NCBI RefSeq assembly: GCF_013456555.2
Contig: NZ_CP059154.1
Span: forward strand, 868,001-932,000
DNA length: 64,000 nt
From: Natrinema zhouii
GTDB taxonomy: Archaea; Halobacteriota; Halobacteria; Halobacteriales; Natrialbaceae
Direction: 5' to 3'
Position 1 is the stretch's first letter, and each line of letters begins with the position of its first letter. The notes under the pieces are model-generated. The model worked only from the letters and a program-made list of their open reading frames with translations, was not told the origin of the DNA and did not search any database. The position numbers were made by a program, and so were the translations under genes. This document shows positions 45,354 to 53,938 of the stretch, piece after piece.

Positions 45354-45785
45354 TCAAGCCTCCGCTTCGAGGAACTCTCCTAGAATCGTCCGGTGACAGC
45401 GCTTCTTCTCGGTGTTCTCGAAACAGACCAGCGCCAGCGACTCGCCCGACGACAATCGATCGTCCAGCGCAGCAACCGCCGCCTGTGCCTCGTCATCGCT
45501 CTCGAGGTACTCGCGATACGCCTCGCCGAAGCCGACCTGATCCCACGCGGCGTTGTGGGCCCCCTCCTCGCAGAGCCCCTGCATTTTCATGTCCTCCTCG
45601 ACGTCGCGCATCGACTCGAGCAAGTCTGTGGGCGGCCCGAGTGCTGGGATGTTCTCGTCGACTGCCGCGTGGAACCACGGCGTCGGCTGTCGAACGACAC
45701 CCACGCGTGTCGTATCCGCCGGCAGGTCGACCAGTTCGTGCTGGATCGCAGCGACGTAGGTGTCCGTGAGCGTCCCTCGAACCAT
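45354..45785 (-). CDS. DUF488 family protein
   Basis: 143 residues from ATG 45785 (MVRGTLTDTYVAAIQHEL). The closing part LALVCFENTEKKRCHRTILGEFL contains the C-(F/Y)E...CHR motif of DUF488 proteins. The family is widespread and of uncertain function. An upstream start at 45812 would overlap the divergent uridine phosphorylase promoter, so it was not used. Confidence 0.78.
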   Translation of the reverse strand: MVRGTLTDTYVAAIQHELVDLPADTTRVGVVRQPTPWFHAAVDENIPALGPPTDLLESMRDVEEDMKMQGLCEEGAHNAAWDQVGFGEAYREYLESDDEAQAAVAALDDRLSSGESLALVCFENTEKKRCHRTILGEFLEAEA

Positions 45786-45811
45786 ATTCGGAACGGTACG
45801 CGCGCCCCGCA

Positions 45812-45819
45812 TTTATATA
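45812..45819 (+). promoter_or_regulatory. TATA box of the uridine phosphorylase gene
   Basis: TTTATATA, with its centre 31 bases before the ATG at 45847. Confidence 0.6.
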
Positions 45820-45846
45820 CAGCGTCGGCTCGAATCGCCGGTACTC

Positions 45847-46668
45847 ATGCCTCGCGACAGCGAAGACCCCAACGTCGACGAACAGTACCACCTCGAGGTC
45901 GGCCCCGACGACGTCGCCGATACCGTGCTTCTCCCGGGGAACCCCGAACGGCTCGAGAAGATCGTCGCGTTCTGGGACGACCACGAGATTCGGGCCCATC
46001 ACCGCGAGTACCGAACGGCGACGGGGAGCTACGAGGAGACGCCAATCTCGGTCACGTCGACCGGGATCGGCAGCCCCTCGGCCGCGATCGCCGTCGAGGA
46101 ACTGGCCCGCGTCGACGTCGAGACGTTCATTCGAGTGGGCTCCTGTGGAGCGATCCAGCCCGAGATGGCCGTCGGCGACCTAGTGATCACGACCGGTGCA
46201 GTCCGCCAAGAGGGAACCAGCGACGAGTACGTCCGGGAGGACTACCCGGCCGCCGCCGATTACGAGGTCGTCTCGGCGCTGGTCGCCGCCGCCGAGCGAC
46301 TGGGCTACGAGTACCACACTGGCGTGACGATGAGCGCGGACTCGTTCTACGCCGGTCAGGGCCGACCGGGCTTCGAGGACTTCGAGGCCGCCGGAGCCGA
46401 CGAGCTGGTCGACGACCTCAAAGCGGCGAACGTCAAAAACATCGAGATGGAGGCCAGCGCCATTCTGACGCTCGCGAACCTCTACGGCCTCCGTGCCGGG
46501 GCGGTCTGTACCGTCTACGCCAACCGCGAAACCGGCGAGTTCAGAACCGAAGGGGAGTCCCGCGCCGCCGAAACCGCGTCGCTCGCGACGCACCTGCTGG
46601 CGAAGATGGACGCCGTCAAACGCGAGGCGGGCGTCGACCGCTGGCACGCCGGCCTCTCGCTCGAGTAG
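45847..46668 (+). CDS. udp: Uridine (nucleoside) phosphorylase
   Basis: 273 residues from ATG 45847 (MPRDSEDPNVDEQYHLEVG). NP-I family motifs: LLPGNPERLEKI (phosphate loop), STGIGSPSAAIAVEEL, FIRVGSCGAIQPE and NIEMEASAIL (ribose-binding Glu-Met-Glu). It releases uracil and ribose-1-phosphate from uridine. With the importer and cytidine deaminase it completes a short pyrimidine nucleoside salvage route. Confidence 0.9.
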   Translation: MPRDSEDPNVDEQYHLEVGPDDVADTVLLPGNPERLEKIVAFWDDHEIRAHHREYRTATGSYEETPISVTSTGIGSPSAAIAVEELARVDVETFIRVGSCGAIQPEMAVGDLVITTGAVRQEGTSDEYVREDYPAAADYEVVSALVAAAERLGYEYHTGVTMSADSFYAGQGRPGFEDFEAAGADELVDDLKAANVKNIEMEASAILTLANLYGLRAGAVCTVYANRETGEFRTEGESRAAETASLATHLLAKMDAVKREAGVDRWHAGLSLE

Positions 46669-46693
46669 CCACGCAGAAGAGACGCCGTCCGCG

Positions 46694-47461
46694 TCAGTCC
46701 CGTATCCGGATGATTCCGTTCTCGAATACTTTTCGATTCGGGACGATATACTCCTCCGAGTCGTCTTCGATCTTGGTGACGAACAGGTCGACCTCTTGGA
46801 CGATGCCCGTCTGATCGCCGATTCGGATCTCGTCACCGATCCCGTAGGGCTGGTTGAGGAGCAGATAAATACCGGCGGCGCTCGAGACGAGGAACTCCTT
46901 GAAAGCGACGGTGCCGACGATGACGATACCAACGGCGTACACCGTCAGCAGGATCAACAGCGCCAGCACGTGGACGCCGATCTGGCCGAGCGCGATGATG
47001 AAGGTGACGTACAGCACCGTGTACTTGACCAGTTTCGGGATGATCGATACCTCTGGGAGCTTGACGCCCCGCAGATACTCGCTGACGATCAGCTCCGACT
47101 TGTCCGCGACGACGAACCCCAAAATGAGGACGAGCACGGCGATAAACAGCTGCGGAATGAACTCCGTGACCCGAAGCCAGAAGGCGTCCGTATCCAACAG
47201 TTGGGCGATATGGATCGCGGTCAGCACCGCGATGCCGTAGATGAACCACGAGCTCAGCCGCGCGACGATTTCGACCGTCGACGTGCCGATCGACTGCGCG
47301 GTCCGCTCGAACGGCGTCCCCTCGACTGCCTCCGGGACGCCCGAGGCCGACAGCAACTCCTCGTTGAGTCTGCCGACGAGGTAGCCGACGACGAGCCCGA
47401 GTGCGAGGACCGCCGCCGCGATGACGGCTGGCTCGTTGACGAGCGTCTGCCACTCTACCAT
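46694..47461 (-). CDS. MscS-like mechanosensitive channel / small-conductance channel family protein
   Basis: 255 residues from ATG 47461 (MVEWQTLVNEPAVIAA). Four or five hydrophobic helices are followed by the conserved beta domain region NQPYGIGDEIRIGDQTGIVQEVDLFVTKIE and PNRKVFENGIIR, as in MscS proteins, though the C-terminal alpha/beta vestibule is missing. Its ATG lies only a base past the stop of dacZ, so both are cotranscribed. Channels of this type release solutes under osmotic down-shock. Confidence 0.82.
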   Translation of the reverse strand: MVEWQTLVNEPAVIAAAVLALGLVVGYLVGRLNEELLSASGVPEAVEGTPFERTAQSIGTSTVEIVARLSSWFIYGIAVLTAIHIAQLLDTDAFWLRVTEFIPQLFIAVLVLILGFVVADKSELIVSEYLRGVKLPEVSIIPKLVKYTVLYVTFIIALGQIGVHVLALLILLTVYAVGIVIVGTVAFKEFLVSSAAGIYLLLNQPYGIGDEIRIGDQTGIVQEVDLFVTKIEDDSEEYIVPNRKVFENGIIRIRD

Positions 47462-47462
47462 A

Positions 47463-48275
47463 TCAGTACGCCTCCGGATCGACCTCCAGAATGAGTTCAC
47501 CGCCCTTGAACGCCCGGACGAGCCCGTCGCTTTCGGACAGCACAATCGCGATCGCGTTGGTATCCCGCGTGATCGCGCCGCCGGCCATGTGCCGCGCCCC
47601 CAGCCCCTTCGGAATGTCGACCCCCTCCGCCGACGGCTCGAGGTAACGGTACGCGGAGACGATCTTGCCCGCGTCCGAGATGATAAACGCGCCGTCGAGC
47701 CGCGAGAACTCCTTCAGCATGACGTTCACGATCGGGTCGCCGACGTGGACGTGGGACTTCTCGAAGGGGTTGTACGAAAGCGGCCGGGACTTGTTCATCA
47801 CCTTCCCCGCGTCGCCGACGATGAACAGCGCGCCGACGGGTTTCCCCTTCTGGCCCTTCTGCCCCAGTTCGATTGCCAGCTCGAGGACCGCCTTGACCAC
47901 TTCGGGGTCCGCGCGGGACTTGGCGAAGATATCGTAGATGCCGGTGTGGCTTTCCGCGTCCGCACGGACGCGAGAAACCGTATCGATTCCGTCGCCGAAG
48001 ACGCTCGTCGCGCAGGCGAGTTCGTCCCCATCCTCGATCACACCCTGCTCTAGGGCGCCCTCGAGTCCGAATCGGATCCGCTCGGAGATGTCCTCGAACT
48101 CGAGGGGGAGTTCGACGAACGTCTCCGCGCCGACGGCGTTTTCGGTGCCGACGACGACGACGTCGAGGTCCTCGACGGCCATGAAGCGTTCGTAGTACGA
48201 ACCGCTTGGCGAAAAGAGCACGACTGCATCAACACTTGCGAAGATGTCCCCAAACACGTCGTCTAAGCCGGCCAT
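47463..48275 (-). CDS. dacZ: Diadenylate cyclase DacZ (c-di-AMP synthase)
   Basis: 270 residues. The DisA_N/DAC catalytic domain is C-terminal, from about residue 120, with DGA at 194-196 (SRLDGAFIISDAGKIV) and RHM at 228-230 (GLGARHMAGG), the two nucleotide-binding motifs. The N-terminal 110 residues form a pyruvate kinase-like alpha/beta domain seen in the euryarchaeal enzyme. In Haloferax volcanii DacZ makes c-di-AMP and its level is linked to osmotic balance. The MscS-like gene follows in the same operon. Confidence 0.92.
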   Translation of the reverse strand: MAGLDDVFGDIFASVDAVVLFSPSGSYYERFMAVEDLDVVVVGTENAVGAETFVELPLEFEDISERIRFGLEGALEQGVIEDGDELACATSVFGDGIDTVSRVRADAESHTGIYDIFAKSRADPEVVKAVLELAIELGQKGQKGKPVGALFIVGDAGKVMNKSRPLSYNPFEKSHVHVGDPIVNVMLKEFSRLDGAFIISDAGKIVSAYRYLEPSAEGVDIPKGLGARHMAGGAITRDTNAIAIVLSESDGLVRAFKGGELILEVDPEAY

Positions 48276-48694
48276 TGATGATACAACTCGGTCCTGCCCG
48301 AATAAGCGTTTTGGGACGTCTGACGCGTGTCTGTCGATTCTATCCGAATTCGCTCGCGTTCAATCAGCTGTGATCTCTCCCTATTCGATCCAGGGAGGAA
48401 GGCGCAGTCGTCAGCTATAGAGTGAGAGTCAGCGGCCACACCCCGTTTCTCAGTCAGTGAGAGCGGTTTCGAAGTCCGATTTCTTCAGTATCTATTGGAA
48501 GATCAAACCGTGCTATCGACGGTGGTTTGTGGAGGGTATTGTCGGATTCATCCCACCCTAAAGCACAGGGCTTTCTCCTTGCCCCTTCGTAATGGCTCAG
48601 GCCGGACTACGCAGCGGATACATTCAGCAGACCGGTTCGGCAGGACGTGGCTTCAAAATATTAGCAATCGTCGATGAGACTGCAGTAGGAACCA
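48276..48694. other. Intergenic region, no supported gene
   Basis: About 420 bases of mixed composition with stops in all frames. It should contain the dacZ promoter at its left end. No repeat or RNA signal was noted. Confidence 0.4.
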
Positions 48695-48946
48695 TCATCG
48701 GTTTCTCTGTCTTAACCCGGCCCGGACAATGATGATTCCCACGGACAATGATATTGCACCAATGACCGTCCACTGCACTGATCTTCCGGTGATCGGTTCG
48801 CAGTCGGCGACGCACAAAATGGGATCTATCTGGATGATTCCGAGGCCTTGAACTACCCATAACATTCCAAGAAGCGCCACGATAGCACCGAGGATCGTCA
48901 ATACAGTCGCTTTCGTGTTCCACGTGTGGATATTTTGATTCTCCAT
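48695..48946 (-). CDS. Small two-helix membrane protein
   Basis: 83 residues: helix 1 (VLTILGAIVALLGMLWVVQG), a loop with two cysteines (ILCVADCEPITG), and helix 2 (WTVIGAISLSVGIIIVRAG). Cysteines in an exposed loop between two helices recur in small haloarchaeal membrane proteins. Function unknown. Confidence 0.6.
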   Translation of the reverse strand: MENQNIHTWNTKATVLTILGAIVALLGMLWVVQGLGIIQIDPILCVADCEPITGRSVQWTVIGAISLSVGIIIVRAGLRQRNR

Positions 48947-49115
48947 TAGAGAGAGAGAAGGACCGTTTATCCTCGGGTTTTACGCCGAGCATGCACGCTA
49001 TCTTTATAACCTGCTGCAGGATCACAATTTGCATAATGGGATCTGTCGCTCTTCAGCGTGAGACACGATACGGGAGGGGACGAATAGACGGCCGAGTACG
49101 TGAACACCGACGGTG

Positions 49116-49796
49116 ATGAGATACATAACCGTCGTCGTAGCCTTGGAAGAATACATTCGATCGAAGACCGATCAACGGATGCAGAGAGGCGTCAACGATC
49201 CGAGAGAGGTTTGGATCGATGGCGCGCTCGTCGCGACACAAGAAGCAATACAGTATCTCAATCTTCTCGATGATGGGACCGTTGTTGGGGTCGCCCGGTT
49301 CAGAGGCGATGCTGAGCAGCTCGCAACGATAGAAGACGAGATTCCGGAGATCATCTCGTGCACTGTGACAGGTGGTGAGACGTGGCTGGCGTATATGCAC
49401 TACGAGCCTGACGAGCTTGAAACGACCCTTCTTGAACGTATCAATACCGAGGCCATCAGTATCGACTGGCCGATGAGGGAGACCGATGATGGGCTGCAAG
49501 TCACCCTCTTCGGTGAGGACGCAGCCCTCCAGCAACTGATCGCGGGCTTCCCTGACGAAGTAGACGTAACTCTCGAACGCGCAGGAGAGTATCAACCACA
49601 GATGGGTGACCCAGCGGGGCAACTAACCGACCGGCAGAAAGAGATCCTCCGGACTGCACTCGCCGCAGGATACTATGATATCCCTCGTCGTGCAACACAA
49701 CGCGACTTAGCCGCCGAGCTTGGACTTTCACGGGGAACGATTGGAGACCATCTTCGGCGGGCGGAAGCGAAGATCATCCGGTCGATCATTGTCTGA
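49116..49796 (+). CDS. HTH_10 (bacterio-opsin activator-type) transcription regulator
   Basis: 226 residues from ATG 49116 (MRYITVVVALEEYIRSK); a GTG just before it is equally possible. The C-terminal LTDRQKEILRTALAAGYYDIPRRATQRDLAAELGLSRGTIGDHLRRAEAKI is the Bat-type HTH_10 DNA-binding domain. The N-terminal part is the partner sensor-like domain common to the family. Such regulators respond to stress or redox signals; target genes are unknown. Confidence 0.87.
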   Translation: MRYITVVVALEEYIRSKTDQRMQRGVNDPREVWIDGALVATQEAIQYLNLLDDGTVVGVARFRGDAEQLATIEDEIPEIISCTVTGGETWLAYMHYEPDELETTLLERINTEAISIDWPMRETDDGLQVTLFGEDAALQQLIAGFPDEVDVTLERAGEYQPQMGDPAGQLTDRQKEILRTALAAGYYDIPRRATQRDLAAELGLSRGTIGDHLRRAEAKIIRSIIV

Positions 49797-49940
49797 AGTA
49801 CGCTTTACTTCACCTGATTCGAATCGCTCCTGCTCCCTCACTCGTTTTCTCACTTCGTTCGGAAACTCGTTCAATTCTCACGGCTCACTTCGCTCACCGT
49901 TCGCAAAACCGAGACGCGATCCTAGTGAGCGTCTCGCAGT

Positions 49941-49962
49941 GCGCGGGACCGGATTCGAACCG
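49941..49962. repeat. Direct repeat of the tRNA-Leu 3' end
   Basis: TGCGCGGGACCGGATTCGAACC here is identical to 50042-50063, the T-arm and acceptor end of the tRNA-Leu gene in the same orientation, 101 bases apart. No other tRNA arms fit around it. A duplicated tRNA 3' end is the usual scar of integrase-mediated insertion. Confidence 0.7.
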
Positions 49963-50041
49963 CGAGGACTTCGCTTCGCTCGTCCTCTGGGCTACGAATC
50001 CGCTGGCTGCACTCTCCGCTCACGAAGTTGTTCGCGGAGAA

Positions 50042-50126
50042 TGCGCGGGACCGGATTCGAACCGGCGGACCCCTACGGGACAGCGTCCTAAGCGCTGCGC
50101 CGTTGGCCTAGCTTGGCTACCCGCGC
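50042..50126 (-). tRNA. tRNA-Leu (anticodon UAG)
   Basis: 85 bases. On the minus strand the acceptor stem is GCGCGGG with CCCGCGC and discriminator A. The D-arm is GCC...GGC, the anticodon arm CAGCG-CTTAGGA-CGCTG has loop triplet TAG, a long variable arm CCC-GTA-GGG identifies class II tRNA, and the T loop is TTCGAAT. CCA is not encoded and there is no intron. Confidence 0.93.
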
Positions 50127-50172
50127 CCAGTCCCGACTTTTCTCGAATCGAGTAAGTACCTGTCGGTCCGCG

Positions 50173-50346
50173 TCAGGGGTGTTTCACTGGCTCCTCCGGT
50201 GACCAATCCGGCGGAACGATGAACGTCACGTGCTCCGGATCCCGAAGCTGGTGTAACTCCGCGGCCTGTTCGGCCAGCGGTCGCTCCCGATACGGCATCT
50301 CGAGTCCGCAACCGGTACAGACGAGTTTGCAGGTTGGCTCTTTCAT
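50173..50346 (-). CDS. Small zinc-finger-like protein (57 residues)
   Basis: ATG 50346 to TGA 50173. MKEPTCKLVCTGCGLEMPYRERPLAEQ has a CxxxC and CxxC arrangement at the start that could hold zinc. The second half HVTFIVPPDWSPEEP is proline-rich. No family recognised; the length and cysteine spacing are typical of haloarchaeal micro-proteins. Confidence 0.5.
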   Translation of the reverse strand: MKEPTCKLVCTGCGLEMPYRERPLAEQAAELHQLRDPEHVTFIVPPDWSPEEPVKHP

Positions 50347-50583
50347 GAGGCGGCGTCAACCGACACCGACGGCTGGCGTCGAATAGAGTGTCGATAGACG
50401 GCTGGTTTAGTAGTTGTCTCCTAGTGAAATCGGCAGAGAACGGCCGAATTTCCGATGTTTTCGTAGTAGAACGTTGCCATCCGTAGTACCGGATTGGGAC
50501 GGCGACTGAATTCGTCTCGGCCGGCCGGCGAAACGGCGTGCTCGGACCACACGTTTATCTCGTCCGATCCGATACCCGGACGT

Positions 50584-50892
50584 ATGCACAGCGCCCGGGA
50601 TCGCATCGAATACGAACCGTGGCTCGAGGAACTCGAGACCGTCGCCGACCGGCTGGAGCTGACGAGTGAGGCCAGATCGTGTGCGGCCGATCTCTTCCTC
50701 ACAGACGTTCCAGACGCCGATCGCTCGAAGCGAGCGGTGCTCGCTGCCAGCCTCTATGCCGGCTCGCTCGTCGCCGGTGACGGCCGCACCCAGGGTGCAG
50801 TCGCCGACGCCGCGGACGTCTCCCGCCTGTCGATCCAGTCCCGCTGGAAGGAGTTGCTCGAGTCGGCCGGACTCGAGCCGCCACGCTGGTAA
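50584..50892 (+). CDS. TFB-like cyclin-fold protein without zinc ribbon
   Basis: 102 residues from ATG 50584 (MHSARDRIEYEPWLEELET). The helical segment ELTSEARSCAADLF... RSKRAVLAASLYAGSLVAGDGRTQGAVADAADVSRLSIQSRW corresponds to one cyclin repeat of archaeal TFB, ending in the DNA-contacting helix. There is no N-terminal zinc ribbon and only one repeat, so it is not a general TFB; it may modulate initiation. Confidence 0.72.
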   Translation: MHSARDRIEYEPWLEELETVADRLELTSEARSCAADLFLTDVPDADRSKRAVLAASLYAGSLVAGDGRTQGAVADAADVSRLSIQSRWKELLESAGLEPPRW

Positions 50893-51067
50893 CAGCCTCG
50901 TACAACAACCGTTTAGCAGCCAAGTGGCGGACTACTTGGATAGGTATCTGCTACGAGAACGGCGCGAGGCGGATTCTCTGGAAAATCAGTTCGTGTGACG
51001 AGGGATCAGTTCACGCGACAGGAGAGACGGGTCACACGCGTCCGGCACGAGCCAGTATCCGCGTTAG

Positions 51068-51532
51068 TCAATCGTCGATGACGGTCCCGTGTTCGTCGAT
51101 TTCGCCCGTGACGATCCGGGTGCTCGAGATGATGTCGCCGTCGTCTGCGAGAACGTGCGGGACGACGACCACCTCGAGCGGGTCGTGACCGTTCTCGCGG
51201 CGGATCTCGTTGATTCGTTTGCCGCCCTCGCGGGTTTCGGGCGAGACGACGAGATAGTCGTACTGCGGTTCAGTCGCGATTCCCGTCGGGGACTCGAGCA
51301 TCCGAATCTCGAACTCGCGGTCGTGGTCGGCCGCGATGGACTCGAGTTCGGCCGCGAGGTCGTCTTTCCGTTCGGCGAACGATCGGACGTGTCGGTCGAC
51401 GTCTCGTGACTTCGGTGCGAGTTCGTCGCTGGTCAAGCCGACCGTCACGTCTCCGAGTTCGAACGCCCGTTCGAACAGCCGTCGATGGCCGTCATGAACG
51501 GGGTCGAACGTCCCACCAAGCGCGACGTCCAT
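51068..51532 (-). CDS. coaD: Phosphopantetheine adenylyltransferase (archaeal CoaD)
   Basis: 154 residues from ATG 51532 (MDVALGGTFDPVHDGH). The nucleotidyltransferase HxGH motif is at 13-16 (HDGH) and the late motif ISSTRIV is conserved. It adenylates 4'-phosphopantetheine, the penultimate step of coenzyme A synthesis. Longer upstream starts in this frame are arginine-rich and implausible. It is divergent from the malic enzyme gene. Confidence 0.88.
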   Translation of the reverse strand: MDVALGGTFDPVHDGHRRLFERAFELGDVTVGLTSDELAPKSRDVDRHVRSFAERKDDLAAELESIAADHDREFEIRMLESPTGIATEPQYDYLVVSPETREGGKRINEIRRENGHDPLEVVVVPHVLADDGDIISSTRIVTGEIDEHGTVIDD

Positions 51533-51678
51533 ACCCAACGTCACTTGCGCGGTGCGTATAAAACGGTCGAATCGGCGTCTCTGCTCCCGGGAATCATCTA
51601 CGCTGTGCCTCTGCGATTTCGACATATGTCGAAAGTGACCTTCGCATTGTTTTTGTAGTCCCCTGCAGTGTGCCCGGT

Positions 51679-53934
51679 ATGGGATTAGACGAGGATTCAC
51701 TGGAGTATCACCGAAGCGATCCGCCGGGCAAAATAGAGATTTCGACGACGAAACCGACGAACACACAGCGCGACCTCTCGCTGGCGTACTCGCCGGGCGT
51801 CGCCGCGCCGTGTCTCGAGATCGACGAGGACGAGACCGATGCCTACACCTACACCGCAAAGGGCAATCTCGTCGGCGTCGTCTCGAACGGCTCGGCCGTG
51901 CTCGGACTCGGCGACATCGGTGCACAGGCCTCGAAGCCGGTCATGGAGGGCAAAGGCGTTCTGTTCAAGCGCTTCGCCGATATCGACGTCTTCGACGTTG
52001 AACTCGACGAGGCCGACCCCGACAAGATTGTCGAAGCCGTCAAGATGATGGAACCCACCTTCGGCGGCGTCAATCTCGAGGACATCAAAGCCCCCGGCTG
52101 TTTCACCATCGAAGAACGGCTGCGCGAGGAGATCGACATTCCGGTCTTCCACGACGACCAGCACGGCACCGCGATCATCTCCGGTGCCGCGCTCATCAAC
52201 GCGGCCGACGTGGCGGGGAAGTCCCTCGAGGAACTCGAGGTCGTCTTCTCGGGAGCCGGCGCGAGCGCCATCGCGACGGCGCGGTTCTACGTCTCGCTGG
52301 GGGTCGAACGGGAGAACATCACGATGTGTGACTCCTCGGGAATCATCACCGAGGAGCGCGCAGCGGCGGGCGACGTCAACGAGTACAAACAGCAGTTCGC
52401 TCGCGACGTGCCCGAGGGCGGCCTCGCGGACGCGATGGAGGGGACAGACGTCTTCGTCGGCCTCTCCATCGGCGGGATCGTCTCCCAGGAGATGGTCCAG
52501 TCCATGGCCGACAACCCGATCGTCTTCGCGATGGCCAACCCCGACCCGGAGATCGGCTACGAGGAAGCCAAGGAAGCCCGCGACGACACCGTCATCATGG
52601 CGACCGGGCGCTCGGATTACCCCAATCAGGTCAACAACGTCCTCGGCTTCCCCTTCATCTTCCGCGGTGCGCTCGACGTCCGCGCCACCGAGATCAACGA
52701 GGAAATGAAGGTCGCCTGTGCCGAGGCGCTGGCCGAACTCGCCCGCCAGGACGTTCCCGACGCGGTCGTCAAGGCCTACGGCGACGAGACGATTCAGTAC
52801 GGCCCGAACTACATCATTCCCAAACCCGTCGATCCGCGCGTGCTCTTCCGCGTCGCACCGGCGATCGCCGAGGCCGCGATGGAGTCCGGCGCCGCTCGCA
52901 CCGAACTCGACCTGGAGGAGTACGAGGAGGAACTCGAGGCCCGCCTCGGGAAATCGCGCGAGATGATGCGCGTCGTCCTCAATAAAGCGAAGAGCGACCC
53001 CAAGACGGTCGCGCTCGCGGAGGGCGAAAACGAGAAGATGATTCGTGCGGCCTACCAGATCCAGGAGCAGGGGATCGCCCTGCCGATCCTCATCGGCGAC
53101 GAGGACGAAATCCGGGGAACGTCCGCAAACCTCGGTCTGGACTTCGATCCGCAGATCGCCGACCCGTCCGTCGGCGACTACGAGGCGTACGCCGACCGGC
53201 TCCACGAGCTCCGGTCTCGAAAGGGTATCACGCGGAGCGAGGCCGGTGAACTCGTCGAGCGCGACTCGAACTACTTCGGCAGCGTCATGGTCGAACAGGG
53301 CGACGCGGACGCGCTCCTGACCGGCCTCTCACACCACTACCCATCGGCACTCCGGCCACCGCTGCAGGTGATCGGCACCGCCGACGACGTCGACTACGCC
53401 GCCGGCGTCTACATGCTGACGTTCAAGAACCGCGTCATCTTCGTGGCCGACGCGACGGTCAATCAGGCCCCCGACGAGGACGTCCTCGCGGAGGTCACCA
53501 AACAGACCGGGAAACTCGCGCGACGGTTCAACGTCGAACCGCGGGCCGCCCTGCTCTCGTACTCGAACTTCGGCAGCGTCGACAACGAGGGGACCCGAAA
53601 GCCGCGCAAGGCGGCAGCCATGCTGCAGGACGACCCCGAAGTCGACTTCCCCGTCGACGGCGAGATGCAGGCCGACACCGCCGTCGTTGAGGACATCCTC
53701 GAGGGGACCTACGGCTTCTCGGACCTCGATCAGCCCGCGAACGTGCTGGTCTTCCCGAACCTCGAGTCGGGGAACATCGGGTACAAACTGCTCCAGCGAC
53801 TCGGCGGCGCGGACGCGATCGGGCCGATGCTGGTTGGGATGGACAAGCCGGTTCACGTCCTCCAGCGGGGCGACGAGGTCAAGGACATCGTGAACCTCGC
53901 CGGTGTGGCGGTCGTCGACGCCCAGCAGGAGTAA
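51679..53934 (+). CDS. maeB: NADP-dependent malic enzyme with phosphotransacetylase-like domain (MaeB type)
   Basis: 751 residues from ATG 51679 ([18 protein letters not shown]); a GTG three codons earlier is an alternative. Residues about 1-420 are the malic enzyme part: [41 protein letters not shown]. Residues about 430-750 form a phosphotransacetylase-like domain ([16 protein letters not shown]), thought to be regulatory. It oxidatively decarboxylates malate to pyruvate and NADPH, which could supply PhaB. Confidence 0.92.
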   Translation: MGLDEDSLEYHRSDPPGKIEISTTKPTNTQRDLSLAYSPGVAAPCLEIDEDETDAYTYTAKGNLVGVVSNGSAVLGLGDIGAQASKPVMEGKGVLFKRFADIDVFDVELDEADPDKIVEAVKMMEPTFGGVNLEDIKAPGCFTIEERLREEIDIPVFHDDQHGTAIISGAALINAADVAGKSLEELEVVFSGAGASAIATARFYVSLGVERENITMCDSSGIITEERAAAGDVNEYKQQFARDVPEGGLADAMEGTDVFVGLSIGGIVSQEMVQSMADNPIVFAMANPDPEIGYEEAKEARDDTVIMATGRSDYPNQVNNVLGFPFIFRGALDVRATEINEEMKVACAEALAELARQDVPDAVVKAYGDETIQYGPNYIIPKPVDPRVLFRVAPAIAEAAMESGAARTELDLEEYEEELEARLGKSREMMRVVLNKAKSDPKTVALAEGENEKMIRAAYQIQEQGIALPILIGDEDEIRGTSANLGLDFDPQIADPSVGDYEAYADRLHELRSRKGITRSEAGELVERDSNYFGSVMVEQGDADALLTGLSHHYPSALRPPLQVIGTADDVDYAAGVYMLTFKNRVIFVADATVNQAPDEDVLAEVTKQTGKLARRFNVEPRAALLSYSNFGSVDNEGTRKPRKAAAMLQDDPEVDFPVDGEMQADTAVVEDILEGTYGFSDLDQPANVLVFPNLESGNIGYKLLQRLGGADAIGPMLVGMDKPVHVLQRGDEVKDIVNLAGVAVVDAQQE

Positions 53935-53938
53935 CACG

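Noticed and set aside
51697..53205. Long minus-strand frame opposite malic enzyme
   Set aside because: Antisense shadow of a strongly conserved gene in high-GC DNA.
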